DNA of 64,000 nucleotides from Gaeumannomyces sp. JS-464 (GCA_002197995.1 NGZR01000001.1:1488001-1552000), one strand, 5' to 3'. Shown: positions 1 through 9,893, counted from the stretch's first letter. The notes: generated by a model not told the origin, from the sequence alone. A program made the numbers and translations.

Positions 1-708
1 GCTCACACAAATCAATGACCTGGCCAGCCAGCCCCATTCACCACGCAAAGCCGCCAGTCCCTTGTGCTTGCAGCCACTCACTGCACACCTCGCACCTGTC
101 AACTGCCCGCCTCTGTCTGCCATCCCTTGTTCGGAGAAGTCGGTAACAACGCCGCCGGCTGGGCCCGTGGTGGTCCGGTTCCGTTCGCAGAATCGAGTTC
201 AGGCTTGTGTTGAACATATTTCTTGTCGGAAAAGACGAAAAGGAGGATGGCGAGGCGGATGGTGATGCTACCGATAATGACGGCAAGCCTGTCACCACCA
301 CCCTAGAAGAAGGATGGCGAGGCAGGTGTTGATGCTACCAACAACAACGGCAAGCCCGTCGCCACCACCTTGACTTCGCAGCCTGCAGAGACACGGCTGT
401 GCTCGGCAACCGATGGAATGGCTTGTGGAACATACTGAGCAGCCGTTTTGCAGCCGGCAACCCTGCCCAAGCTCGGGGCGGCTCTTTTGTTCGAGCGTCT
501 GCAACCATTTACTGGCTTTTGCAGTCGCCATGCCCGCGGCGACGGGGCACGCAAAATGTTGGCGGGGTGCTTTGGGTGACGAGTAGGAAAGCTGCGACCT
601 GAGAATCCCAGGTGTTCGCCAAGTGTTTGCCAGAGCGCACGCTTGCCTCAATTCCAAAAGCCTTGGTCGCCGTTCCCACTGCACAGCCACTTCTGGCGGC
701 TCAAAAAC
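1..708. other. Left-edge region without a supported gene
   Basis: No complete reading frame with recognisable motifs is visible. A stretch around 200-300 could encode an acidic segment (VGKDEKEDGEADGDATDND on the plus strand) that runs through the tandem duplication listed separately, but a frame slip between the two copies ends it. It may be the 3' part of a gene entering from the left edge. I see no further structure here. Confidence 0.4.
242..370 (+). repeat. Two-copy tandem repeat, unit about 62-67 bp
   Basis: Two adjacent diverged copies, about 242-303 and 309-370. Each begins with GGATGGCGAGGC and ends with GTC(A/G)CCACCACC. Read on the plus strand they encode similar peptides (DGEADGDATDNDGKPV and DGEAGVDATNNNGKPV) but in different frames, so the second copy is shifted relative to the first. 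Confidence 0.7.
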
Positions 709-1653
709 ATGCCCACCATGTCCGAGTCCGACAACGCCGCCGCCGCCAGCGCCCTCGATGCCGGTGAGTTGATTTTATTTTGTTGCTGGGTGCGGTCGTA
801 CAATGATTTCTCGCATTTCCAGCTCGCCATCGCCGCGGCGCAGGATGCGTATGCTCAAATACTCGACCGGCTGCCGACGATGCACACGTGGGAGGCATTC
901 CTGCCGCCCAGCAGTTTTACTCGGTCCCCCCCAGCTGCACGGCTGTCGGGCAGTACCCCGACGGCGAGGCGGACGTTGCCGGGTACTGGGCAGAATGCAT
1001 GATTTTCGGCGGCGTCGTGGTTTTTGATCGGGCAAGTCCGAAAGCGAAGTAAGACCCTCGCCCTTTGTGTGTGTGTGTGTGTGTGTGTGTGTCATGTCGG
1101 GTGCTGACCCGCCGCCCAAACCCCCACAGTGCAACGCTGTTTATTTCCATGATGGCAGTCGCCGGGGCCCACTGACGCTTTACCCACCAACCGACGACCA
1201 ACTGCGCGCTCTTTTGGCCTTCCTCAAGTCGCCACCGGGGCAGGACCCGGACCCGCTGCCCATCCTGGCCTCGGATCTAAACCGGTACAGGTGGGACCCG
1301 TTTTATGCCATGAGGGACCACCACATCTTCCGCGACCGCCACGAGAGGCACAACACCGAAGGCCACAGGAGCACATGGGGGGGGGCTCCACGCACTGGCC
1401 CGAACTGGCCGACCAACAGCTCCTCATGAGGGCGGCTCTTCTGCGCGCTAGCGGCATGCCCGTTCCGGACGACGAGGGCAGGCTCAGGGCGGCAGAGGAG
1501 GGCTTGAGAAGGATCACGCCGACGTCGCCCGTGTGGCACGACCAGCAGGGGCGTACCCGTGGGGGGCAGCAGGGAGAAGCAGATAGGCGGCTTATAGAGG
1601 CCTCCCTCAGTAGACACATTGGGGTCGCCAGTGGGGGGACAGGCCACCAGTAG
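709..1653 (+). pseudogene. Uncharacterised fungal protein, three exons, two frame slips
   Basis: I do not recognise a function. ATGs at 709 and 718 share a frame; the second gives MSESDNAAAASALDA. Exon 1 ends at 763 (donor GTGAGT), exon 2 runs 833-1048 and contains [13 protein letters not shown] followed by FGGVVVFDR, and exon 3 starts at 1130 after an intron holding a GT microsatellite. Exon 3 reads NAVYFHDGSRRG, then a block with NRYRWDP and IFRDRHER. The exon 2/3 join is one base out of phase. At the G8 run (1377-1384) the frame changes again and continues as HWPELADQQLLMRAALLR to the stop at 1653. Both slips are explained by one missing G. The continuity of protein-like sequence across three frames suggests a real gene that is either recently broken or mis-assembled. 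Confidence 0.6.
1065..1093 (+). repeat. (GT)n microsatellite inside an intron
   Basis: About 14 uninterrupted GT dinucleotides lie between the donor at 1049 and the acceptor before 1130. Its length is likely variable and hard to sequence. Confidence 0.95.
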
Positions 1654-1848
1654 CAATACATCCGGCCCAGAGCGTTCCCAGCCTTTACCTCGGCCTCTAG
1701 CCTTGCTCTCAGGCGAACAGGCGAGCACGGGAAACCATTATATTGACATCATCAACGGCGCCATTTGCCTGGATATTCGTGATTTGTTTTCGCGCCCCGT
1801 CGCCCCTTTTCTTTTTTGCCCCTTCGCCTGCCGCCGCTATGCCGTCTA

Positions 1849-2139
1849 TTATCTTGAAGCAAATTTTGAGTCCAGCCGGGTAACCACCTCCGCCGTGATC
1901 CGGTCACCGGCTTGCCGCTCGAGCATGCGGTGCACGGCCGGATGCATCGTAATATGCTTCGACAGCTTTTCACGCCCTGGGGGATTATGGTTTTCTCCAC
2001 CCAGTTCTTCATCGCGTTCTGCTCGCGCCATCTCTCCCTGCCTCGGTCAGGGTACCCGATAAGCCCCCAGCACGTACAGCATATATGTAGTGACTCCCAG
2101 GGCCCACACATCGCCTGACGGTCGGTCCACGGCGGCGGT
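1849..2139 (-). pseudogene. Serine/threonine protein kinase C-terminal remnant
   Basis: Reading leftwards from 2139, one frame encodes SGDVWALGVTTYMLYVLG, which matches kinase subdomain IX (D-x-W-ALG-V). After an in-frame TGA at 2047-2049 the same frame continues with KLSKHITMHPAVHRMLERQ and DRITAEVVTRLDSKF, resembling subdomain XI and the C-lobe end, to a stop at 1849. The TGA is one transition from CGA (Arg). A TAG at 2140-2142 lies just upstream and could be an intron acceptor. No ATP-binding loop, HRD or DFG motif was found further right, so only the C-lobe survives. It is a relic, or the last exon of a gene whose other exons were lost. Confidence 0.6.
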
Positions 2140-2384
2140 CTATCGCAGCGGATGGTCGTTTGGCCTGCTCTGCCGGTTTTTTCTATTCCACAAATCCGGG
2201 GCGTTTTCGTGCTCCCGGAGACGACGTCGCCAAAGAAACAACATCGAGCAGGCGAAGCAAACGGTGATGGGGGCTGTCCTGCCCGAGGCTGGACAGCGCT
2301 GGGATGCGGCCTGTCGGTTGCTCCTGGACAGCAGAGGCATGTTGGGGCAGGTATTTCCCCGTCGATGCCCATGCCCATCTGTCA

Positions 2385-2760
2385 TGTTGTCGAGTTTCTC
2401 CGCGTGGACAGGGTGTGTCCGAGCATCAAAGAGGAATGAATGGCTTCACGCAGGCGCGTCTGGACAAAGGAGCAATAATAACCTCGGTGCGACGTGGACT
2501 TTCTGGCCCAAAGCGCCGAGCCAACCCAGAAAAAAAAAAGCCGCTTGCTAATAATCCGGTCATATGTGTATTTTGTATGTTAAGCCCCGGGCGCGCTTTT
2601 TTGAGCCGGTTCCGGTCACGGCTCCGGGTGCTGCTAGCCGCCAAGGGCTGCTCCGCGCTGCCTACGGCCGTCGCGCTGGATATCTTCAATATAGCCAGCC
2701 CCGGCGTTCTCAGCCGTTTGTAGCCCCTGCAGCGGCTATTGCATCTGTACCACGGACATG
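2385..2760. repeat. Dispersed segment, intact relative of the copia-1 target
   Basis: The segment starts with GTCGAGTTTCTCCGCGTGGA and includes ATGAATGGCTTCACG, a TTAAGCCCCGG block and GCCTACGGCCGTCGCGCTGGA. A diverged relative with the same blocks in the same order lies at about 9490-9705 and continues at 15085-15320 after copia-1. What it codes for, if anything, is not clear; a plus-strand frame reads LPTAVALDIFNIASPG. Confidence 0.6.
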
Positions 2761-2769
2761 CGCATACAC

Positions 2770-3816
2770 TTACGTGCCAGCCGGTGGAGTAGTTTGTCGT
2801 TCTCGGGGCGGCATCGCACGCGCGCCGGCCGGATACGAAGGTAGTTGTGCTGGAGGACGTGGTTCAGCGGCGAACCTGGTCGCGCCGGAGCATGAGGCCA
2901 CCTCCAGCCTATCCAGCCGATCCACCCTGGTCCCGTACTTGTTCGGCGCCGTTCTCCTGTCCACGGCCGCCTTCCAAAACGCCATATCCTCCCCCTTGAC
3001 CCGCAGCCCGCCCGGATAGAACACATCCACCAGCGACATGCCCACGCCTGGGTACAGCTCCTCGGCCTCCTTGAGCACGACGGCCACCCGCTTGCCGCGC
3101 AGTGTCCGCACGGGCCGCAGGTGCACCCCAAAGGCGCCTGGGCTGCGCGAAGCACCGGCCGCGAAGAGGTTCTGGATGCTGCCGAGGACGCCAATGCCGA
3201 GGAGGTCTGCGTTTTGCGTCTCCAGTCAGTAAGGCGGCGATGCTCAAGCAAGCGAAACGAGGGCGACAGGGGAGAGCGTACACCACGCGTCCGTCTCCAT
3301 GCCGGCGACGGTGATAAGGAGCACGATCCAGCAGGAGGCCAGCACGGCCGCAGCGGCGCTTGTGATGGGCGACGCCTTGGCCGTCCTGGTTCCCCTAGCC
3401 AATACCTCCAAGTCGAGCCCGACCTTGCCGCGGCGGTCGTCCAGGATCAGAACGGCTTGTCTGCTGCCGTTCCCCTGCGTCAGCGTCACCGACGTGCCGC
3501 CCGTCTTGGGGCACGCCCACTTCTCGTCGCGCCACTGAGGCAGCGAGCTGCCGACGAGGGAAAAGACGGTGCCCGCGCCCGTGACCAGGAAGGTGCCCCA
3601 CTGGCCGTGCAGGACCCAGGGAACGAAGGCGATGCACAGCTGCACGAGTATCACGAGCCAGCCGAGACACCACGCGCGTCCAGCACGGCACGCCGTGCGG
3701 CGTGGGTGGCTCCTCCTCCACCGCGTACACGCTGATCCGCAGGGCCGCCCATGGCTGCGACTCGGCCTTGGGATCCTTGCGGCTGCAACTGGGAGGCCTT
3801 CCGCAACTGGGCCCTC
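2770..3816 (-). pseudogene. Uncharacterised fungal four-pass membrane protein
   Basis: Reading leftwards, the first segment encodes AALRISVYAVEEEPPTPHGV and CWTRVV. One base out of frame (near 3680) it continues as LGWLVILVQLCIAFVPWVL, WGTFLVTGAGTVFSLVGSSL and the soluble motif TQGNGSRQAVLIL, then SAAAAVLASCWIVLLITVAG. An intron at 3281-3207 (donor GTACGC, acceptor CGCAG) joins METDAWY to LLGIGVLGSIQNLFAAGAS. The tail has GKRVAVVLKEAEELYPGVG and ends at 2770. Four hydrophobic stretches imply an integral membrane protein. It resembles a lineage-restricted family of unknown function I know from other ascomycetes. The frame slip looks like one extra base. The first in-frame stop upstream is at 3817-3819 and there is no ATG after it, so the 5' end is missing, or a start exon lies in sequence that overlaps the HET gene on the other strand. 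Confidence 0.65.
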
Positions 3817-5813
3817 ACCTCCATGTCGTGCCAGGAAACCATGAGCCACGAGCAAAAGATGTCGCTGGCGCACACGCACCTGGCGCGCGTCATCACGGTC
3901 TTCTGCATGACGCTCAAGCGCTGCGTGCGGGAGAAGAACCGCAAGCTGCAGTTCCGGGCGCACCTGGACGGCGACCCCAGCACGTGGACCTGACGCGCGT
4001 GTCCAACCTCATCTACTGGATGGCCAAGATCCAGGCTGACCTCGGCATCGGGCCGCGCTTCTTCGGCCGGTGGGGCCACGACGTGCTGCCCGAGGAGATC
4101 ACGCTGCCGGCCATCGAGAAGGCGTCGATGCAGGTGGAGGCCATGGGCTTGTGCAAGAATCGGCTCTGGAGCCTGATCAACGTGTCGGACCGTAAGAAGA
4201 GCGACCTGCCCGACATCACGGCCGCGCTGGGGCCGCACAAGGAGCTCCTCGCCCACGAGGGCCACGACGTGTGCACGCCGAACAAGTGCCAGTGGTCGCA
4301 GATGGACAGCACCAAAGTGGGGCAGCTGCACAAGAAGGTGGTGCTCAAGACCACGGGTCAGGAGGAGGCGAGGCTGCACGAGAAGTGCGAGCAACTCAGG
4401 TTCCCCGTGGAGCTGCTGGAGGCGGCGGTCGAGCTGGGCAAGAGCACGGCTTGGCTGCGCGAGGGTCGGCGGCTCAGCTCCCTCAAGGACAAGCACATTG
4501 CCATCTCGCACGTGTGGTCTGACGGCACGGGGGTTGGCGTGAAGAATGCGGGCTCCGTCAACAGGTGCCTGTTCAACTACTTTGCCCGGATAGCCAAGGA
4601 CGAAGGGTGCAAGGCCGTGTGGTGGGACGCGCTATCCATACCCTACGAGCCCAAAGCGCGCAGCAAGGCGCTCAACAAAATGCACGGCAATTACGCCAAC
4701 GCGAAGGCGACGGTTGTACACGACAACTACCTGCTCAATTTCGAGTTCAGGGACGACGGCAGCCCCTGCCTCGCCCTCGTGCTGTCCACCTGGTTCACAC
4801 GCGGCTGGACGGCCCTCGAGCTGGCCATGTCCCGGAATGTCAAGGTGCTCTTCAAGGGCAAGGGCAAGGACGGCAAGCCTGACATCCGCGACCTCGAGGA
4901 GGACATCCTGGCCAAGAGCCCTGCCACGTCTTCGCGCGCGCACTGGCTGGCAACGTGCCTTATCCGGCGCTTGCGCGAGCCCATCCACAACGTCGGGGAC
5001 CTGCTGGCCATCCTGTCGCCGCGCAGCACGTCGTGAGTGCGCGACCGCATCATCATCGCCGCCCTGCTGGCCGGCGTGCCGGGCTGCGACTTCAGCAAGG
5101 GGGAGAGCGTCATCACGCAGTCCATCCTCACCTACCTGGGCAAGATCCCGTACGGCTGTCTGCTGCACGGCAGGGCCACCATGAGGGATTACGGGCGATG
5201 CTCATGGTGCACGGCCACGCTCGACGACATGCCCGTCGACTCGGCCGAGGACCTCGAGGGCGGCGCCGATGCCAGGGACTACGACGTGCTCGACGTCCGG
5301 GGGGACGGTGCGGTCGAAGGGGCTTGGTACTTCCGCCTTTTAAAACCCGACTCGGGGAAAGACAGGATCTCGCCGTACGGAAACGACCTGGCGTCCGTGG
5401 TTAAGACCCAAAACGCCTTCCGCCACCGAGAGTGTTGCATCTGCTGAGGCCCCGGACGACAAGGGAACGAGCGACCTGGCCCTTCTGGTGGTGCCTTTTG
5501 CCGTCTGAAGAAGCACGGCACCATCAAGTGCTGCTACATCGGAGCAGTCAACGAGGATCGCGGTGGTAAGCGCCTGGATCCCAGCAAGGACAAAGACTGG
5601 AAAACTCTCTACATCCAGATCGGCAGCGAAGACAAGCGCCCAGACACCAAGTGGAAGGCTACGACCACGATCGAAGTTGCTACGAGAGACGGCGACGACG
5701 CAAATCAAGATTCAGACGAGGAGGAAGACTGCACGGACCCTGTCGCGGCCTTTGAGAAGCACGACACGGGCGGACGAGACGTCAGCGACAACGAGCAGCA
5801 GAAGAGCAAGTGA
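3751..5813 (+). pseudogene. HET-domain (heterokaryon incompatibility) protein, N-terminal part of a probable HET-TPR protein
   Basis: HET proteins trigger regulated cell death after non-self recognition in filamentous ascomycetes. The first segment (3751-3993) contains CNWEAFRNWALTSM and VITVFCMTLKRCVREKNRKL; a one-base slip near 3980 moves it to the frame of RVSNLIYWMAKIQADLG. The HET core is clear: HIAISHVWSDGTG at about 4495, AVWWDALSIPYEPKARSK at about 4615, and STWFTRGWTALELAMSR at about 4785. An in-frame TGA (5034-5036) follows SPRSTS and coding continues as VRDRIIIAALLAGV, so this codon was probably TGG. Between about 5430 and 5505 the best frame changes (DKGTSDLALLVVPFAV, then KKHGTIKCCYIGAV), and a last TGA falls at 5811. 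A second slip around 5811-5830 would join it to the TPR region. It overlaps the 5' end of the divergent membrane-protein gene. The HET assignment is firm. Whether the gene is dead or mis-sequenced is open. Confidence 0.82.
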
Positions 5814-6557
5814 TATTCCCCGGGATGTGCCAAGCCATACCAGCAGCTTCTCCTGACCGACCGAGCGGAGCCCTCGGTTCTGGTTGACCCGCAGTCCCAA
5901 CACCTCCTGGACGCCCTAGACTACGAAGAGCCAGACGTGGCCAAGTTCCTTGTCGGGCGCGGGGTGGACTTCACCCCGGAGGAGAAAGCGGGTCTCATGG
6001 ACAGGCTTGCTGGCAGCCCCAAGGAAATGCTCGAGAGTCTCAAAGTACTGGGCGAGGCTTACGAGGCAAACGATTTCTTTGACAGGGCCCTGGACATGTA
6101 CAAGAGGGTGGTCGATGGCTTCGAGGCCACGGATCCGGCCGAAATCGCCGACACTTCTCTGCTCATGGAGACTAGCTCTGCGCGGGCGAGTCTGTTGCTC
6201 AAGGTGGAGAGGGCGAAACAGGCGTGAGGGGAGCAGGCCAAGCTGGACTACCAAAATCTGCAGATCAAGGAGGCAGAGGAATTGCTAACCAGGGTGATTG
6301 GGGGTTGCAATGAAAAAACGAGGCGAAAGGATACCAAGACGATGAAGCTCAAGGAAGCGGAGGAAAAGAAAGCCGCGGCCAAAGGCGGGAAGATTGAAAG
6401 AGCTGCCCAGGACCGAAAGGCTGCCGCGAAGCCCGCAGAAAAAGAGTCGACCGAAGACCGTGCCGATGCTTGGCTCAAGATTGAGGCTAACACCATCGCT
6501 GAGCTGACGCTCTTGCTTGTCGACTGCGGCCTTCTGGGCGAAGCGAGGTCAAATTAG
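5814..6557 (+). pseudogene. Segment linking the HET and TPR regions
   Basis: Same frame as the HET C-terminus: KPYQQLLLTDRAEPSVLVD and FLVGRGVDFTPEEKAGL, a helical repeat (LKVLGEAYEANDFFDRALDM, TPR-like, about 6035-6095), an in-frame TGA at 6225-6227, then KLDYQNLQIKEAEELL and a Lys/Ala/Glu-rich coiled stretch (about 6330-6460). It ends GLLGEARSN-stop at 6557. One extra A in the AAA run near 6552 would give GEARSKLGKMLARFGKDI and enter the long open frame that starts at 6563. So this is not an independent gene but the piece joining HET to TPR. Confidence 0.6.
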
Positions 6558-6562
6558 GCAAG

Positions 6563-8989
6563 ATGCTCGCGCGGTTTGGCAAGGACATTCCCAGAAATCT
6601 CGAAGCATTCAGCGTGCGGTGGGACGAGCGCAGCACGCAAAGCTACACGGAGAAGAGCAAGCGCGACACGAGGATGGCTTATATCTACGGGAGGGTGCTC
6701 AAACGGTTCGACGTCTTGTTCAAGAAGAAGCACGCGATCATCTCGCTACTCTCGCTGAGCCTGGGCGTCAACCTCTACAATCGGGGCAAGTTCCAAGAAG
6801 CCGAAGACAGCTTCGCACGCGCACTCCAGCCCCAGGGCTTCGTAGAGGATGCAGACCCGTCCGCCACAAAGGGCAAAGAGGCCAAGGAGAGCAAGGAAAC
6901 GGCCAAGCAAGAGGCACCGAACCCGGACAGCGGAATCACCCTCATGACGCTATACCACCTCGGCAAGCTCCTCACCAACCGAAACAAATACCAAGACGCG
7001 GAAAAGGCGCTGGAGCGGGCAAGGTCCGGGGCTGAGCAGATGTTTGGATCCGACAGCGACCTGGCCCTAGCGGCCACCTTCGCCCTGGCCCAGAATTGCC
7101 AGTTCAGCCGCGAGCCGAACTTTGAGCGAGCAGAGGAGTACTATTGGACGGTTGCGGAGCGGATCGACGCCCAAGACGACAAAGCCTCGTGGAGGCGACT
7201 GTGGTGCCTCGCAAGCCTGGGGCAATGCGAGGTCGCCTGGAAGAGATCTAAAGCCGACAAGAAAGCCCCCGGCGACGCCTCTGCAGCCCCCGAGGTTAAG
7301 GGACGAAACTGGGCAACGCAAGAGTGCGTCCGCATCTGCGAAAGACACAACTCTTCCTTCAAGGCGGAATGTGCGGACCTGGAGCGCTGCGAGATCCTGC
7401 TCCTGTACAGCAAGCTGTTCGAAGATCACGCTGCATACGCCATGGGCCTCGCCATCTGCCTCCAAGCCTACAGCCGCCTCAACGGCAGCGAGAGCACAAG
7501 CTTCCTGCGGACCCTTAGGAAGATGGGTGACCTGAAGCAGAAGACTGGCAATCTCGATGCGGCAGAGAAGCACTTCCGCCGAGTCGCAGCGGGGTTCGAG
7601 AGGACGCTGGGTGCATACCACACCGACACGCTGAAGGCCGAGTTCAAGCTGGGCGGCCTGCTGCTCAAGCGGTCGAAACTGTCCGAGGCGCAGAGGTCGT
7701 GCGAACACACCTGTCAGGGCTTTGAAAAGCTCCTCGGGCCCAACTCGCGCCTCACGGCCGCGGCCGCGCAGCTACTAGCAGACGTGTACATGGAGCTGGG
7801 CCAGTTCACCAAAGCCAAAGAGGGGTACATCAAAGCGAACGAAGGGTTCGGGAAGGCCGGCGAAGGGAAGGCCGGCGAAGGGAAGGACTCGCTGCTTGTG
7901 CGGCTCGACCTTGCCAAGGCGTGCGCAGGTCTCGGCGACGACGAGAACATCACAGCGGCGAAAAAGGCCTGCGACGAGGCCCTCCAAGGGCTTTCCAGGC
8001 TCAAAGGCCCTGATCACCCCCTCGCTTTGAGGGCCAGGCTGAGGCTAGGCGAGGTGTATAAACAGGAGAAGGAGCACGAATGGGCACGGTTCCATGTCTG
8101 CGGGGCAATCGACAAACTCCAGGAAGGCTCCAAGGACATGGCCGAAGCCAAGCTCTTGCTGGCACGCATTGAATTCGACCGGTTCCAAGACGGCGACGAG
8201 GACTTCGACGCGGATGCTTGGGGCAGACTCAGAGAAAGGATGGACGAGATGCTCGCGGATCTCGGCCCGCACTTTAGCCGCTACGACGAGGCCGGCAACC
8301 TGATCGTCCTGGACGATATGGTCATCCTGGACGCGCGAGGCCTGCAGGGTGAGCTATTCCTTGCGCACAAGGACGACGAGATCAAGCTGGAAGGGGAGGT
8401 CATGCTAGCCAGGGTGCGCCGCTCCTGCTGCACCAAGCCCACGGTGGCGCATCCCGTGACGCTGCGCGTGCTGGACAGCCTCATCCAGCACGTGGCCGAC
8501 GACAAGACAAGGGATCGCAAGGGGGACCTCAAGCTCCTGCTCAAGGAGAAGCGCGACCAGCTGAAGAGGGCATACGGCGCCGACTACGCCGCGATGGTGC
8601 TGCGCATGACGAACCCGACGCGCCCCAAGAAGCTTGCGGCCGCCGCCACCTTACGGGGACGACTGCAGGTGCAGGACAGGGGCAGCGATGCGGAATACAA
8701 GCAGTCCTACAGCCACGTCAACGCGGAGTGGAGCGACGACAAGGGCATGAAGGACCCCAACGCCGACACGGATGGGGACAGTCAAGACGACGAAGGCAGC
8801 GGATACGGCGGCACGGGCAGTTGCAATGACGACGACGACAACGGCTCGGGCTCCGACTGGGACCCCGACCAGTCATCGTCGGACGAGTCCGACGACGTCC
8901 AGCCGCCGGCGAGGGGCGACAAAATGACCGGCGAGTTGCACGCCGCCCGCCTCATGGATCCCGTACCGTGGCGCCGGTCGCGGCGCTGA
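6563..8989 (+). CDS. Tetratricopeptide-repeat protein, C-terminal part of probable HET-TPR protein
   Basis: This is the longest intact frame in the window (808 codons). TPR-like helical pairs include SLGVNLYNRGKFQEAEDSFA (residues about 65-84), TLYHLGKLLTNRNKYQDAE (about 128-146), KMGDLKQKTGNLDAAEKHF, LLADVYMELGQFTKAKEGY (about 404-422) and HPLALRARLRLGEVYKQEKE (about 484-503). The GPxHP spacing is of the kinesin-light-chain type common in fungal NLR-like receptors. A small repeat, GKAGEGKAGEGK, lies at about residues 431-442. The C-terminus is acidic and Ser/Asp-rich (residues about 730-790). No membrane segment or signal peptide is visible. The ATG at 6563 probably lies inside a longer protein, since coding similarity runs upstream through a one-base slip. 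TPR arrays usually mediate protein-protein contacts; here they would form the sensor or scaffold part behind a HET death domain. Confidence 0.85.
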   Translation: MLARFGKDIPRNLEAFSVRWDERSTQSYTEKSKRDTRMAYIYGRVLKRFDVLFKKKHAIISLLSLSLGVNLYNRGKFQEAEDSFARALQPQGFVEDADPSATKGKEAKESKETAKQEAPNPDSGITLMTLYHLGKLLTNRNKYQDAEKALERARSGAEQMFGSDSDLALAATFALAQNCQFSREPNFERAEEYYWTVAERIDAQDDKASWRRLWCLASLGQCEVAWKRSKADKKAPGDASAAPEVKGRNWATQECVRICERHNSSFKAECADLERCEILLLYSKLFEDHAAYAMGLAICLQAYSRLNGSESTSFLRTLRKMGDLKQKTGNLDAAEKHFRRVAAGFERTLGAYHTDTLKAEFKLGGLLLKRSKLSEAQRSCEHTCQGFEKLLGPNSRLTAAAAQLLADVYMELGQFTKAKEGYIKANEGFGKAGEGKAGEGKDSLLVRLDLAKACAGLGDDENITAAKKACDEALQGLSRLKGPDHPLALRARLRLGEVYKQEKEHEWARFHVCGAIDKLQEGSKDMAEAKLLLARIEFDRFQDGDEDFDADAWGRLRERMDEMLADLGPHFSRYDEAGNLIVLDDMVILDARGLQGELFLAHKDDEIKLEGEVMLARVRRSCCTKPTVAHPVTLRVLDSLIQHVADDKTRDRKGDLKLLLKEKRDQLKRAYGADYAAMVLRMTNPTRPKKLAAAATLRGRLQVQDRGSDAEYKQSYSHVNAEWSDDKGMKDPNADTDGDSQDDEGSGYGGTGSCNDDDDNGSGSDWDPDQSSSDESDDVQPPARGDKMTGELHAARLMDPVPWRRSRR

Positions 8990-9489
8990 TGGGCGGCTAC
9001 GCGGCCTGCGAGGCTGCCCTAACCTACGCGGCGGCGGGCCCAGACATAGACTGCCGCGCCCCAACCAGCGCCGCGACGCTTCGCCATCGCCGTGGGCGGA
9101 GACCCCATCGCGGGTCGACGACACGCTTTGGCCGCCCTCGCAAGCACCACTGCAGCCCAGTCCACGTGGCCAACAGAGTGTTCGACGACGCAACCAAGGT
9201 GGTAGACCGGGTGTGCACCGAGGTGGCCGAGGTTTTGCCCTTTACCTCCCCGCAGCCATCCCCGTGCTACTACCCCATCATCGCAAATCTCCGGGCCATG
9301 GAGGATACGGCGGGGAGGGAGGGTCCGACGCAGAGGACGGCAGCTAGCCTGAGTCTGGTACGGAAGCACTGGAGGATGACACGGAGGCTGGGATTTCGTG
9401 GTCGATACAGCCGGGACAGTTCAACTGGTTTTAACAAAGCGGGTCAAAGTATCGGCTGGCAAAAACCGCCAAAATAATCGGCGGTCTGC
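8990..9489. other. Interval between the TPR gene and the split segment; no recognised gene
   Basis: A plus-strand frame (8968-9477) overlaps the TPR stop and reads MGGYAACEAALTYAAAGPD then VFDDATKVVDRVCTEVAEV. It has no recognisable domain and competes with overlapping frames on both strands. It could be a displaced extra piece of the TPR protein or non-coding. Confidence 0.35.
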
Positions 9490-9705
9490 TCTTGTCGAGT
9501 TTCTCTGCGTGGACCAAGCACCTCCGACGTCTTAATGCGGAGTGGCTTCACGGCAGACGCATTTCCGAAGAAGGTCCCATTGCGATTACAATGTTGAGGA
9601 AAGCGCTAGTTTTGTGCGAGAAAAAAAACACAATGGTACCCTCCATGCAAGCCAAACCCAAAAACAACCGCCCGCCATGATGCCATCGTATGCTGTTTCA
9701 TGCGT
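9490..9705. repeat. Left half of the segment split by copia-1
   Basis: It begins GTCGAGTTTCTCTGCGTGGA, nearly the same as the block at about 2391, with GAGTGGCTTCACGGCAG matching the block at about 2440. It ends with the TGCGT duplicated at the copia-1 insertion. The right half resumes at 15085. Confidence 0.6.
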
Positions 9706-9872
9706 TGTCAGAGGTGGCTGGAGTCACGTGGGTGGCAACTGGTGCCCCACAGCTCTAGGCCTATGCACTGGCCCTAGTTTTGGCCTGCGGCGCGCCCTAG
9801 CCCGCGATCGAGTAGAGTAGCCAGTAACAATCACCAATCACTTTGGGTGCCTGTCGTCGCGCACCTTCATCA
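9706..9872 (+). repeat. Copia-1 left LTR
   Basis: This 167-bp terminal repeat keeps more G and C than the interior and contains GGTGGCAACTGGTGCC and GCCCGCGATCGAGTAGAGTA, both repeated in the right LTR and, in mutated form, in copia-2. Confidence 0.9.
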
Positions 9873-9893
9873 GGTTATGAGCCCTCGCGCCGC
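9873..9893 (+). other. Primer-binding site, half-tRNA initiator-Met type
   Basis: GGTTATGAGCCCTCGCGCC directly follows the LTR end CATCA. GGTTATGAGCCCT is the complement of the anticodon stem-loop 5' side of eukaryotic initiator tRNA-Met (GGGCUCAUAACC). This implies priming by a cleaved internal half-tRNA, as known for Drosophila copia, rather than by the intact 3' CCA end. The position and match are seen; the priming mode is inferred. Confidence 0.75.

Noticed and set aside
38..1201. Several overlapping minus-strand frames at the left edge as genes
   Set aside because: They are Arg/Ala/Pro-rich shadow translations of GC-rich DNA, with no motif, and they cross the better supported plus-strand gene and its microsatellite.
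3651..4511. 286-codon minus-strand frame opposite the HET domain
   Set aside because: Composition is His/Arg/Leu-rich and it is antisense to the HET motifs; no domain is visible.
5445..5447. In-frame TGA in the HET region taken as a nonsense mutation
   Set aside because: Another frame encodes DKGTSDLALLVVPFAV across this point and the first frame resumes at about 5505, so the stop is better explained by frame slips than by a codon change.
3751..6227. Repeated TGA codons as programmed readthrough or recoding
   Set aside because: Fungal nuclear genes do not use TGA for selenocysteine, no readthrough context is shared among the sites, and neighbouring genes show the same kind of damage.
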